NCBI GenBank assembly: GCA_038093975.1
Contig: JBBPTG010000019.1
Location: 62,001-126,000, forward strand
Reading direction: 5' to 3'
Source of the DNA: Chalciporus piperatus
Taxonomy: Eukaryota; Basidiomycota; Agaricomycetes; Boletales; Boletaceae
DNA: 64,000 bases
The position numbers and the translations under genes were made by a program. The notes under the pieces are model-generated. The model was given only the letters and a program-made list of their open reading frames with translations. It made no database searches and was not told the DNA's origin. How positions within the stretch are numbered: position 1 is the stretch's first letter; every line of letters starts with the position of its first letter. Positions 43,912 to 54,834 of this stretch are shown piece after piece.

Positions 43912-44408
43912 TCAAAAACCGGGAGGCACAACTGCTTTTTGACCGGGCTGTGATTGGCCAGGGAAAGAGGAACCGGGGGAGAGCATCTGCACGCGAGTCT
44001 GAGAAACTGCGGAAGGACGGGAGAGATGGCAAAAATTACCTGCTGAGCGCCCTGTTGTTGGGCAAGCATTTCCTGTTCCTGGGCCGTGATTTTTGCCTCG
44101 TCCTCGAGAGCAAGAGCGAGGGGAAGCCCGACGAGGAGAGCGGATGTGGTGACTATCCAGACGATGTTACCGACGACCTTTCCTGTTGTCTTTACGAACG
44201 AGGTGGTTCTTGCGAAGGAGGAGGATATGGAATGGCGTGTGGTTGGTGGGACAATGTCCACGAGAGCGGATAGTCTGTCATAGATGGACTCTTCTGGGAC
44301 GGATACATCTGAAGCGACTGAGGAGAGAGAGTCGGTCGAGTTTGTCCGCGAGGGTGCGGTGGAGGCGTAGGGGGAGTTTTGTTCTTCTACGATTTCTACT
44401 TTGACCAT
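43912..44408 (-). CDS. TOM22: Mitochondrial import receptor subunit Tom22
   Basis: The start is ATG 44408-44406 (MVKVEIVEEQNSPYAST). An acidic, Ser-rich cytosolic domain contains VSVPEESIYDRLSALVDIVP. Next are TRHSISSSFARTTSFVKTTG and one membrane helix (NIVWIVTTSALLVGLPLALA), then LEDEAKITAQEQEMLAQQQ. An intron leads to the short intermembrane tail ending VVPPGF, with the stop at 43914-43912. ESIYDRLxALxDIVPPxTR and the Tom22 helix are diagnostic. Length is about 140 residues. The protein is the central receptor of the TOM complex. The start is 236 nt from the divergent Zn2Cys6 gene. Confidence 0.92.
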
Positions 44409-44644
44409 GGTTTTCGATGTCAATTGCGAAAAAGAGTGCGGTGCCGAGATGTGTTCGTATTTTTTGAACTCCGAGAGGATAGCTAAGTCATTTTGACAAA
44501 GTCGAGGTGAATAATTTGGTTCCTAATTGGAGCAGTTTGCACCCCCTGGAATTATAATGCACCTCGAGTTATTATAAGTAGTCTCAAACGCTCTCCCCGT
44601 ATTTCCACTTTAATATTTTCTGCCGTTCTCTCTTCTCCCTTATC

Positions 44645-47600
44645 ATGCAACACGGACACTCGTTCTCCCACCCAGGTCCGTACATCTAACCCAACTAACA
44701 CCATCTCCTCCTCACCCCACACACAGGTCTCATCCTACCCACCCAGCTCGTCCAGAACCAGATCCACGAGCTCGCAAAGACCCTCCCCCCGCCCCGCAAA
44801 CAGAACACCGCCTGCGATGCTTGCAGGTATATCCTCCATCTCATCTCTCCCTTCTCATCTCACTCTCCCCTAGATCACGCAAGGTCAAATGTAATCGTCT
44901 CCCAGGACAGGAAAAGGTTTGCCCTCCCCACCTCCTCTTCCGTTCTCTCCTCACTCCCTCTTTCATCTCCACAGTGCCAGGTCCGTCCAATCACCTCCCT
45001 CATTTACCCCATTTCATCTCTCCTCTCTAGCACTGCCTTTCCAAAAACTATCCATGCACGTCCGTACTCGTCTCTCTCCTCACTTCTTTCCCCCGCTCAT
45101 CTGCCCTCCGCAGCCACTACGTCCAACAGGCTACCAGCGAGAAGAAGCGAAGTGCTACTGTCCGTAGACCAAGAGGCATATCAACCAGCTCGAGGTGGGT
45201 TCCATTTCCTCCATTTCCATCGCATTCCTTTATGATCGCGCCTGTGCACGTACTTTCGTACCTGTGCTGACTTGCATTATCTGTGACCAGTAACTCATCT
45301 CCTGTATCTTCTGGGTAGGCTCCTCGATGCACATCGTATCTCTCCCTCAACCCTGAACAAACTCCGCAATAGTCACTCTCCCGTAGGTGAAAACGGCAGC
45401 CCTCCATGGCATAAATCCGCTTTCACTGCACCCTGGAACTCGAGATTCGGCGGTTATCCAACCGTCGCAGTTCAGTCCAGCACACCAAGTTTGTTGTTCC
45501 ATTTGTTCGCTCCTCCTCAATCAGGTCCAAGGTACAGATTGGTGCTCGTTAATATACCTTCTTCTATTCACCATCACACACGCACACACAGTGAATCCGT
45601 ATTCGCTTTCGGTCCATTCAAGTCACGCACCTCGACTTATTCCGCATGGGGCGAGATGGCGTCCAAGCTGGAAGATGAAACCTTCAGAATAGAGTACGTC
45701 CTACTTCCCTTTCTTACGTAAATCGTCGAAATTATCGCGACGGTACGTCATTTACCAACTCCCTGTTTGGCCTTGTCTGACACATTTCTCAGTTCTAGTT
45801 CCTCGTCGCTTGCTCCCATCAGGGGGGCTTTTTTTCATTTCTCTTATCGATCAATCTAACTGCGTTCGTACTAACTACACGTCTCCAACCTTTCTGATGT
45901 AGATTCGCGCTCGACCTTGTCGAGGTCTACTTCCAGATTGTCCACACTCGGCTCCCCCTTCTTAACCCCCTTCAGTTCCGCGCTAGGCTCAATCTACAAG
46001 CGACAGGTCAGCGTCCCATCGTTGGAAATAAGCAGGTCGAGCCTATCCACCCAGCGCTTATCGCGACAGTAATCGCCTGGGGCGCAAAATTCTCCGAACA
46101 TCCTCTGCTCGTTGCCGACCGGCAAAGAAACGGCGGTCAAAGCCTTCTCGCAAGAACTCTCATTGATCGATGCCGCGAACTTGCCGAGTCTACCAAAGTT
46201 CACCGTGTCCCCCACAAGGATCATGCCGTGATCGCGCTTTTGATCGAACCACTGCAGTGTCGTGAGTAGCTTCTGATGACTTCACTTCAAGCATCGAATG
46301 ACCATCTTTTTCTCCAGAGAACCCCCTCACTGAGAATGGTCAGCCGTGGCTTCCATTTTTATGTCAACTCCCCACTGACTTCTCCTAGGATTCCATGGCT
46401 TCTGGCTCAATTCCGGGATCCGCAATCTATTGGGCCTTCAGGTCGGTTTTCATTCATCAGACCCACCTCTCCATACTAATTTAATCATCCCAGATCAACC
46501 ACAAGTCGGTAATGGCGGACATCAAAGATCCTGAAACCCGCGGAACCATGATCTTTGCTTGGTGGATGGCATGTTTAGCGGACGCGTTCTCCGCATTTTA
46601 TTACCGCCGAAAACCAATGCTGTGAGCAATGATTTCCTGTTTCACTGTCATCGCCTGCTGATGGGTCTCTTAATTACCGTTGAACTGCGACGCAGTGATG
46701 ATGATGACTATGATATTGATTTCTACACTGCGGACCCGGAGGAAAATATGGACCCTGAAAAGCCTTCTCCCCGCGAACAACTCGAGGTCAGTTAGATCAC
46801 TCTATCTCCAGCCGTTGTTCACTCATCGCAATTTATGGTAGTTTTTGGTACGGCCACCTTTCTCGTCTGATGTGCTTCTTCTTGACGCTCGAGTAGGGAT
46901 ATTATAGTGCAGCACATGCTCTCGCCCGAATATCGCGCCAAATGGCTCGTCTACTCTGGCGACCAACGACGGATTCGGACGGTATTCCCGTCGAAGCCGC
47001 CATGCATTACTCATCGGAACTTTGCAAATGGAGGGACGCTCATCTGTCCAAAGTTGGTGTTCCACCTAATCTTGCTGCTAATTGGGACTTCGTTTCCGCA
47101 GTCTCTGCTTGTAAGTGTTTGTGTGATATGATCGGCTCTGCGTTCACCATAATGCCCAATAGGTGCAAGCGACGCACAGTACCATGTGATGTGGATTGCT
47201 CTGTTCAGTGCCGTGGACGAAGTTGGCGTCCGTGATGATTCTCTCTCACCAAGTGGAATGAATCAGGTGGAGACCATCAAGCGCAAGGTATTTGACGAGG
47301 CTTTGAACGCTTCCCTGCGGGTCTCCGCATTAGCTGGAGTTCTGACCTCGAATGGATATCTGGTGCGCGGTAAAACGGGCTTCTTCGCCTCTCTGCTAAC
47401 AGCTTCCAACAGAAGCTCGACCCTGCCGTGATGCATGTCAGCATCATCCAGGCCGGTTACTTCTTGGCCCGTGTCGGTCGGCCCGAGGTGCAGAATTGTA
47501 TCGAAGGTCTCGAACAATATAGCTACGCATACGAAGAGACCAAGGAAACTTCCCAGATGATCCGGCACGAGTATGAGCAAACGTTGCTCAAGGGTCCCTC

Positions 47601-47934
47601 GTTCCATGAAATGAGCAACGCGGTCCCTCGTCGCACGCCTCCTGCGGACAGTGACTCGCCAATCAACGGCCACGGCAATGGCGTGCAACATGACTCTGCT
47701 ATGGTCAGTCCTTTTTCTCCCACAGTACCAGTCTTCCGATCTGACCGGTATTCCCGCGCGCACATAGTATTTGTCCGCTTAATCTTTTCTATGTCATCAG
47801 TACCAAGTCGCAAGTTGTCTCACACGTCATGTAACACGTATGGTATTATTATCCAGTTGTTGTATTTTTCACTGGATGCTGTTTGGATTATTAACCTGCT
47901 TTCGGTCGGTTGTTTCGCCCTCCCTGAGTTTTAG
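44645..47934 (+). CDS. Zn2Cys6 fungal transcription factor
   Basis: The start is at 44645 (MQHGHSFSHPGLILPTQLV). The zinc cluster spans four small exons: NTACDACRSRKVKCNRLPGQ then EKCQHCLSKNYPCTHYV, giving CX2CX6C...CX2CX6C. The middle region has ETFRIEFALDLVEVYFQIVH, RLPLLNPLQFRARLNLQ, HPALIATVIAWGAKFSEHPL, GIRNLLGLQINHKSVMADIK and TMIFAWWMACLADAFSAFYY, the Fungal_trans core. It continues to KGPSFHEMSNAVPRRTPPA. The 3' end is uncertain between about 47700 and 47934, because the last 70 residues of the open frame look like read-through. The protein should be a nuclear DNA-binding regulator. Its targets are not indicated by the neighbours. Confidence 0.85.
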
Positions 47935-48115
47935 CACATTGCTATTTTCTCTCCCGAGTCGCTATCCATACTTTTGTCACATTCTAGATTCACGATGCTA
48001 TCGTTGCTTCCTCATTGCAATCAAGTCTAGGTTCAATTTTTCTTTTCGAAAATCAGTAGTATTCTGGACTCTATCGCTGTAGTGTCGATACCCTAGCTCA
48101 TCCATCTGTTCTCAA

Positions 48116-50632
48116 TCACAAACGGACGCTCTTGACCACCTTGGATATACCAGATTGCTCTCCGCTATATTTCGATACGTCCGCGATGCCGCCCTTGTAC
48201 ACAGCTTTCTGCGAAGCAACCTTTTTCTTCGCTTGCTCGTACTTTTGGCGTTTTTTCACGCGGGGGTTTCGGACGGCCTTTGCCCGATGGGGTGTGAGAC
48301 CCTTGTTTTTGAGAATGGCGCGTGTAATCGAACGGGGGCCGGAGACGCCTTCGGAGCCCAGGTCCGGTCTAGATGCAAGTCAATGAATGTGTGAATGCTT
48401 GATGAGAAGGAGACGAGGAGAAGAACATACCGGGCGGCCGCAGTGTCGTACGCTGCCTTCTTGCGCGCCTTTGTCGATGCAGCGGCTTGCTTAACGAGGT
48501 CGTAGTAGCCAGCCGCGTCTAAACCATCTGCATGGTCGCCGCCATCATCGTTGTCCGGCGCTCGCTTGCGCTTGGCTTTGCGATCGTTCTCCTTCTTCTC
48601 CTCGACTTTCTTCTCCCCGACGAGCCCTGGATCGACATCCTCCAAGTCGTCCCCGCCCGCACCCAATTCACCCCTCCCTTTCCGCTTCTCGTTCTCCCGC
48701 TCAAGCCTCGCTTCGCGCGCCTTCCGCCGTTCCCGATAAGGTATATCATCGTCTCCCCCAGCAGCATTCGCTCGTGCATGACTCCTTCGGTCAGCCGCTG
48801 ACGCTATCCGCGCGACATGGAACCTCAACGACTTTTTACGCGCTTGTTTATCAGACATGTCCACATGGTCCAACGCCGTCACTTCGCCGTATGGGTCGAG
48901 ATCGGATAGGGTTTGGGTTTGGTGGATTTGTACGACGCCAGCACCAGCACCCACGTCAGTTGGATCTTTGGACTTCTTTTTCCGCGCGACACGGGTGTAC
49001 TCGGGCTCGACGAGGTCGAACGGCGACGTGCCTTGATCGGAGTTGCGGGATAAAGTACGTGGAGCGGTCTTGCGTTTCTTCTTCGGACGTTCCTCGGTGG
49101 ATTCTTTTTTGGTGACTCGGTTCTTCCCTGGAAGACGTAGGCGAGGTAGTGATGATGAAGCATTGGATTTGGATTTGGAACTCGAGGTTGGATTTAGGGC
49201 AGCGTCTTCGAGGAGCTCTGCGAGTTCTGCAGAGTCGATACCTTTTTGCTTGATGAGTGACCAAAGATCGAACATGTCGTCTCCGTCGAGCAAGGTTTCT
49301 TCGTCTTCTTCGTCCACGAGGTCGTCGTCGTCATCGTCGTCGTCGTCTTCGATGTCTTGGCCGATGCCGATGTTCTCGAGTGTGCTGAGACCTTCTTTGA
49401 GGGCGAGGAGACGTTTGAGGATGGGGTGTTGACGGAGGAGCTCGGGTCGGGTAGCGAATTTCTCGGAAGCGCGTAAGTAGAGGTAAAAGGCGAGCGTTGT
49501 GGCGTATGTAAGGAGAGCCTCTGCTCAGGTGCAGTGGTTAACGAGGGGAAAGAATTGAAGATGGGAGGGACATACGATAATACATGTGCTGTAGATTGAG
49601 TTCAAGGGAATCAGTTTCTGATTCCTTCAGCCTAAAGCCGAGCGTATAGATGTAAATGCGTGAGCGAGAAAAAGGAGAACTGCCTTACGATTCAACTCGG
49701 GCTTTCGTTTGCATCAGATTGCGAGCCGTGTCGTCCCAGTCGCGCGCAAGCGCAAGGGTTTCCGGGCATTCCTTCTCAAGAGCACGGAGCATGGTTTGTT
49801 TATCGCGTGAAATCTCTTTCGGAGGTGGCTTCGTCGACTCCTCCTGATCCCTGTAAAGTACGCTTAGCATACACCTGCGCGAAACGACAAAGACGTGCGC
49901 GTACAGATCGGAGGTTGGCTCGGCTTCACCGTCGATGACGTCCCCGAGTCCGAAATCATCATCGCCCATTGCTTCGCGCGCTTTAGCCTGCAATCTAAGA
50001 GCCTCCTTTTCCTCAAGCTCGTTCGCCTCTTCGTCATCCGAGTCAAGCTGGGCAGCATTGGAGGAATAGTATGCGCCTTTGCTACGGCCCCAAGTTTCTT
50101 CGTCCTCCTCAGAGTCTGACAGTTCTTTTTCTTTTTTAGATTTCTTGGCGTCGGTTTTGGACTTTGATTTGGATTTCGTGGGTTTCGGAGCAGCGTCATC
50201 GCCGTCTACGTCCATGCCATCGTCTCCGTCGAGACCGACTTCGTCGTAGTCGACCGAATCGTCGTCATCCGAGTCGGATAAACCCTGTAACGCGAATACT
50301 TCCTCTTCATCCTCCCCATCCTCATCAACCTCGTTCCCTTCATCGAGCAAAATCTTGTCCCTCGACGCATGAACTAACCAGCATCACATCCCACGCAACC
50401 CAATGAATCCCGATGACGATCACCGACAGGCAAACACGAACAAGTGTGGATGAGTTGTTAGCCCGCCACGAAACAGAGCAATGAACCAATGACACTCACA
50501 CTGATCCTCTGCGTCCACCTCGATGTCGGATGGCTTGTCCCATCGTTTTATCCTGCTGTCTTTCCTGTCTACTGGTCGTGGTTTGGAATTGTACTGGGAC
50601 TTGGCTTTGACAGACGGACGTCGGCGAGGCAT
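48116..50632 (-). CDS. SAS10: Sas10/Utp3, small-subunit processome component
   Basis: The start is at 50632 (MPRRRPSVKAKSQYNSKPRP), followed by DKILLDEGNEVD and long acidic runs (SDSDDDDSVDYDEV). The Sas10/Utp3 domain is on the next exons: SRDKQTMLRALEKECPETLA, YATTLAFYLYLRASEKFATR and HPILKRLLALKEGLSTLENI. A highly charged part follows. The C-terminal Sas10 domain reads RSITRAILKNKGLTPHRAKA, VRNPRVKKRQKYEQAKKKVA and YSGEQSGISKVVKSVRL, with the stop at 48118-48116. The protein acts in the nucleolus on 18S pre-rRNA processing within the U3 processome. It shares a 113-nt upstream gap with FCF2. Confidence 0.94.
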
Positions 50633-50745
50633 CGCGTGCTGAGTCCTCCCGATCCAGCTGCAGGGAGATGTAAAAAAGTGGATTACGTAACCATCAAGCT
50701 CTTAGATTTCATTCAATTATGATTCATTGTCCTGTCATTTCTACG
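50633..50745. promoter_or_regulatory. Bidirectional promoter between SAS10 and FCF2
   Basis: The gap between start codons is 113 nt. The palindrome TTACGTAA at 50683-50690 matches bZIP (ATF/CREB-like) sites. No A-rich ribosome-biogenesis motif was clear. Confidence 0.5.
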
Positions 50746-51888
50746 ATGTCAGAGTCTGCGGCGGTCTTGGAGGAGGAAAAACAAAAGGAAGTCGAGGAAG
50801 TCATCGCACTCGAACAGGACGACGAAGCTAATTTACCAGCGTCGACGTCCTCTTCTGAAGACGAATCCGACTCGGACTCGGATTCATCAACATCCTCCGA
50901 CAGCGCATCCGATTCGGACGAGGACGATGAGGTAGTGGAGGTCACAGCGGAGTACCTTCAGTCACTGCTCGACAAGGCGAAACGAAATGCACGCGAAGAA
51001 GCACGCAGGGTGAAGATGTTGCAAGAGGAGAACCAGACCGCGGCGTTTGGAGACGATGAATTCATCAAGATTGGCGGCGAGGAGGAGGATGGGGAAAACA
51101 AGAATGACGGCGAAAAGTAAGTGTCCGTCAAACGTCGAGTGGAGGAATCACGTTTGACGCGTTGGGCTCTTAGACCAATACCACCGCTGAACCCCGGGGT
51201 ACTACCCGCGCCATACTTTGAATTTGACAAGGCCCGAGATAAAGCACCGACGACGGTGCGGGATCCAGACGTCACGCAAGCAGAGGCCGCAACTTCTTCG
51301 ATATCAGTGCCAGCACCCCCTGAAGACCCAAATGCAGACTGGAAACAGCTCACGAAGAAGCAAAGAAAAGCGGTACGGGACATCGCATACCTACACTGAC
51401 TTTACAATCTCTCATCATTTTTCCTTTTACAGTTGAAAAGCAAAACAGCAGGGCCAGGCTGGTTCGACCTTCCAACGCCTGCAGAAGCAGATCTACCCAG
51501 ACTACACCGAGAAGTCGAAGCACTTCGGCTACGGAATCAGTTGGATCCAAAACGATTCTACAGGAAAGACGATGGTGAAGGCAAGGGCACCAAAGGCCTA
51601 CCGAAACATTTTGCGGTTCGTGTTGGAATTTGCCGCGTTCTTGTTCGGTCGACTGACGTCCTCGGTAAGATCGGAACTATCCTTCCATCTACAACACCCT
51701 TTGGTACCACGAGTACTGACAACCTTGCCCGTGCACAACGGAAACGGACGCTGGTTGATGAACTTGTCGATGACGCAGAAGCAAAGAGATATGCGAAGAA
51801 GAAATTCGACGAGCTACAAAGCGTCAGGGGCGCAAAAGGCAAAAGGACACTTCGAAAAAAGAACGAACTGCGCAAGCCAAAGTGGTAG
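50746..51888 (+). CDS. FCF2: Fcf2 pre-rRNA processing factor
   Basis: I start at ATG 50746 (MSESAAVLEEEKQKEVEE). Another in-frame ATG lies at 50719. An acidic, Ser-rich N-terminus gives DEVVEVTAEYLQSLLDKAKR. Introns join GEK to PIPPLNPGVLPAPYFEF, and then KKQRKA to LKSKTAGPGWFDLPTPAEAD. The Fcf2 domain continues LRLRNQLDPKRFYRKDD, LPKHFA, IGTILPS, then LVDELVDDAEAKRYAKKKFD with ELQSVRGAKGKRT and KKNELRKPKW before the stop at 51888. WFDLP...LRLRNxLDPKRFYKKDD is diagnostic. Fcf2 is needed for early cleavages of 35S pre-rRNA toward 18S in the nucleolus. Confidence 0.95.
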
Positions 51889-52057
51889 TATCACATCGAC
51901 TCGGCTCTTTAGTTCTCCAGGATCCAGCTCAAATGGTAGCCTGCAAATCTGGTTCCTTTTGCGTCGGAAAACTTTAGACCCGCTGAGGGAGGACGTCAGG
52001 CTGCTTGTCGTGCAACCACAGGTCTTCTTCTGCCTGATAATGGAAGACATTACCTGC

Positions 52058-52918
52058 CTAACTACGATCGATGATTACTTTGGTAAAACGCTCCAAATCC
52101 TCTATTGTTACCAGGTCCTTCTCGAAACTCTCCACTACGACATCCGAATAAGCCCTCTTGAGACTTACGACTCTCAATGCGTCCGTTACTATCACTCCTG
52201 GTAGCGCAGCTCCTTTGAAGTGTTCCACGAATATTTCGCGGAGGCACTCGGGAAGCGAGCGCGGAAGGAATAAAGCCCTGTAGGTTTCTATCCGTTGGAC
52301 GTGTTGAAGCACAAGGACGTCGTTGAGGATGCTCCGGAGATTTGCGTGGCTTTCTTCCATCAGCAGGATACTTGTAAATCCTCCTTCGGCAGTGAGCCAA
52401 TTCCCTGCCTCTTGCACGTAACCCCCCACGCTTCCACGGATGAGACCTGCAGATGCCCGCCGATAGAACTTGGTTGTCTCATCGAAGAAGGCGTTCTCAA
52501 AAACGTCGCGGTAGACGTCGGATGTGGCTATTTCCCCGTGCTCACCTGAGCGACAAAGGGTGGTCAACGAGTCAAGGACAGACTTTAGAAGATCCACATT
52601 GAGGGGTTGTCCTGTGCGTCGATAATCCACGAGACCCAGGAGTGCCCTGGTTAGTCTTCGATCGGCGTCTTGAAGGCCATCCACTAAAGATACTTTCCAG
52701 AGCGATAAGGCGAGCTGCACCCGTGCAAGCATGCAAGGAATGTAAGGAAAAATATGACTCACAGCATCAACCGTATAAATGGCACCCCGCTTCGCCATTG
52801 TCTTCTTGTGTCTGCGTGACTTGGGCACAGACTCGGTCGAGCATGGACACCAGAACACGGTAACGCGACCATTGGAGACAGTAGAATTCCAATAGTCCTG
52901 GAGTCCTGCGTTGGCCAT
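52058..52918 (-). CDS. Truncated cullin-like protein (cullin N-terminal repeats only)
   Basis: The start is at 52918 (MANAGLQDYWNSTVSNGRVT). A 50-nt intron (52764-52715) joins GAIYTVDA to LALSLWKVSLVDGLQ. The cullin N-terminal pattern follows: RLTRALLGLVDYRRTGQPLN, VDLLKSVLDSLTTL, SDVYRDVFENAFFDETTKFY, GSVGGYVQEAGNWLTAEGG and HVQRIETYRALFLPRSLPEC. It stops at 52058, after about 270 residues. Normal cullins have about 750, with a C-terminal domain that binds Rbx1 and is neddylated; that domain is absent. So this is either an orphan adaptor-binding paralogue or a gene relic that still reads open. The last 30 residues (RAYSDVVVESFEKDLVTIED) recur in broken form twice downstream. Confidence 0.7.
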   Translation of the reverse strand: MANAGLQDYWNSTVSNGRVTVFWCPCSTESVPKSRRHKKTMAKRGAIYTVDAVSHIFPYIPCMLARVQLALSLWKVSLVDGLQDADRRLTRALLGLVDYRRTGQPLNVDLLKSVLDSLTTLCRSGEHGEIATSDVYRDVFENAFFDETTKFYRRASAGLIRGSVGGYVQEAGNWLTAEGGFTSILLMEESHANLRSILNDVLVLQHVQRIETYRALFLPRSLPECLREIFVEHFKGAALPGVIVTDALRVVSLKRAYSDVVVESFEKDLVTIEDLERFTKVIIDRS

Positions 52919-53579
52919 GAGCTATTTTAAGGAGCTGCGGTGTCCGATCTAGATCTACGATGCGTCATAAGACGAAAGTTGATCGTAGGTCCACCCGAAG
53001 AAATTCAACTGTTGGTTTGCCCTGACCTGACCTGACCTGACCTGACCTAATCCACTCCTGACCCCAAAATACATCGCCAATCTGTTGGATTGGATCTGCT
53101 TGCATGGTCGTACCTGTCAAACATCAGTACCTGATCGAAGACTGTCAACCTCCCTCCGAAGGGGGCTCGAGAAGTTCGGATCTTCTCATCCATAGGATCT
53201 CGTTAGGTCCGCATTCCACCTCATTCCCTTTCGTACGTTCGGAGTATACGTTAACAGGAAATCGTTGCACTTAGACTTGATATCGACGGCCAATACGCTT
53301 CAGCATCACATGAAACTCTCTTTAGATAGGATGCGCCACTGGCTGTTGTTCAAAGGTTCTCCCGGATCCAAACATCCTGCGGACCCGACGATTCGTATTT
53401 TGCACTGGTTTCTATGTCGAGCATAAACAGCATCTCCTACCAGCGATCATGCTCTGGCGCGGTTGTGCTGGTAAGATCAAAACTAACCACAATTCCTCTT
53501 AGGTCCGCGGACAACCTGAACCTTTCTCGTATACGACGGAGTCGGCCCGGGGCCCTAATTACTAACGAGGTCAACGAGC
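52919..53579. other. Gene-free stretch upstream of cullin-like gene
   Basis: It has no open frame of note. It contains the (CCTGA)n tract listed separately. The rest shows no coding signal and may be decayed duplicate DNA. Confidence 0.45.
53021..53047. repeat. Pentanucleotide repeat (CCTGA)n
   Basis: CCTGA is repeated five times in a row and ends CCTGACCTAA. It lies about 100 nt upstream of the cullin-like start. Confidence 0.9.
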
Positions 53580-53589
53580 TTGGGATGTG

Positions 53590-54050
53590 ACGAAAGAGGT
53601 AAGCGATACCGGAAGAAGAACCTTAACGATTTGCAAGGGGTCAGGCCTCAGGGGCAAGAAGTTGCCCCGAGATTCGCGAAAGGAGTGAGCTTCGCGAGCC
53701 GGCATCGTGCATTCGATTCAGCCAATCAGCTTGTTACCGAGCGCAATCAATTTACAGTCCCGCTGACGCCCATCTCAGGCCGGCCCATCTGTGTTCTGCC
53801 TAGAAAGGGCTCTCTGATTATGATATTCCTCAGCCTAACTACCACCCGCTATTGCTTTAGTAATTCGCTCTGGGCCTTCTAGAATCACAGGGTCCTTCTC
53901 GAAGTCTTCCACCATGACATCCGAATAAACCCTTTGCAGAATAGCAACTCCGGAGGCGTCGCCATCTTTATCCCCCGATGGAGCAGAGGGGACCGCAGGA
54001 ACATTTCCCGGGGAGGCGAGCGCAGAAGGAATAAAGCACTTTCTGATCAC
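53590..54050. pseudogene. Decayed duplicate of the FCF2 3' end and cullin-like 3' end
   Basis: On the plus strand, GKRYRKKNLNDLQGVR (about 53599-53646) mirrors AKRYAKKKFDELQSVR at the end of FCF2. On the minus strand, RVYSDVMVEDFEKDPVILEG (about 53935-53875) mirrors RAYSDVVVESFEKDLVTIED of the cullin-like gene. Order, spacing and opposite orientation of the two pieces match the original pair at 51770-52160. So the whole convergent junction was copied and has since drifted, with stops and indels. Confidence 0.8.
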
Positions 54051-54059
54051 CCTCCCTGG

Positions 54060-54719
54060 GGGACATCGAGCTCGGATACGGACGTATAGTTGTACATAGC
54101 AGCGCCGTGGAGGATTCCATGTGCCGAATAAGATACACAGCTTGAGTCTTTTGGTGCGGTAAGTGTCAAGACCTTTATTTATGGTCTCCTAAGTCTCTGC
54201 TGAAGAGGGAGGCTGAAGGGACCCATCGAACTTGGGACTGGCAGCTGGAATCATGTGTGCCGATAATCAAGGCCTTAGGGAGAGCCTCGAGAGGTTCTTG
54301 CTTAGGGTACATATCCCATGGGCGTATGAGGGGCGCCACGCAGTGCATGTCCGGGAGAAAGTATAAATATGAACCGTAAAATCGCATGAGGGAGCAAGAA
54401 GGCGTAAAGTAACTCCAAGTCGAAATATTTACTCACTACTTTACATAAATATAGAGATGCCAGCATATACAAAAAAAGTCTCGGCGCAGAGCCTGATGCA
54501 AGAACTTAAAGGCGGGCGTTCATACTGAGGAAGTCAAGGTCATGGAGTGGAATGTTTTACAAAGTATTTTGACGGATCGTCGAACAAGGAATGAACTACT
54601 ACTCCTACACGGGGTCAAGCTAACTCTTTACATCGGCCGCCGCCGCCGCCTAGCGTTTATCACTATCTAGACGCTGAGATGTACTTACGAGCCTAAAAGC
54701 TAGCCTGTCTTTAAATCCT
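54060..54719. other. Gene-free stretch between duplicate relics
   Basis: Short open frames (for example 54175-54387, minus) have no family signal. A (GCC)n run lies at about 54640-54653. No RNA gene is seen. Confidence 0.45.
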
Positions 54720-54815
54720 GAGCATTTGACTTGTTATAATCATCGAATGCCTCCAAGAGAATCAAGTCCATCTTGAAATCGTCTCTCATGATATCCAAGT
54801 AAACCTCCTCATCAG
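54720..54815 (-). pseudogene. Third relic of the cullin-like C-terminus
   Basis: Minus-strand text EEVYLDIMRDDFKMDLILLE followed by AFDDYNKS lines up with RVYSDVMVEDFEKDPVILEG of the copy at 53.9 kb and with the end of the cullin-like gene. It is more diverged and has no surrounding frame. Confidence 0.6.
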
Positions 54816-54834
54816 CAACACTGCAAAAAGTCTG

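Noticed and set aside
47704..47725. Possible 22-nt intron near the end of the Zn2Cys6 gene that would give a neat stop
   Set aside because: An intron of 22 nt is far below the usual 49-60 nt in this window, so I left the end uncertain instead.
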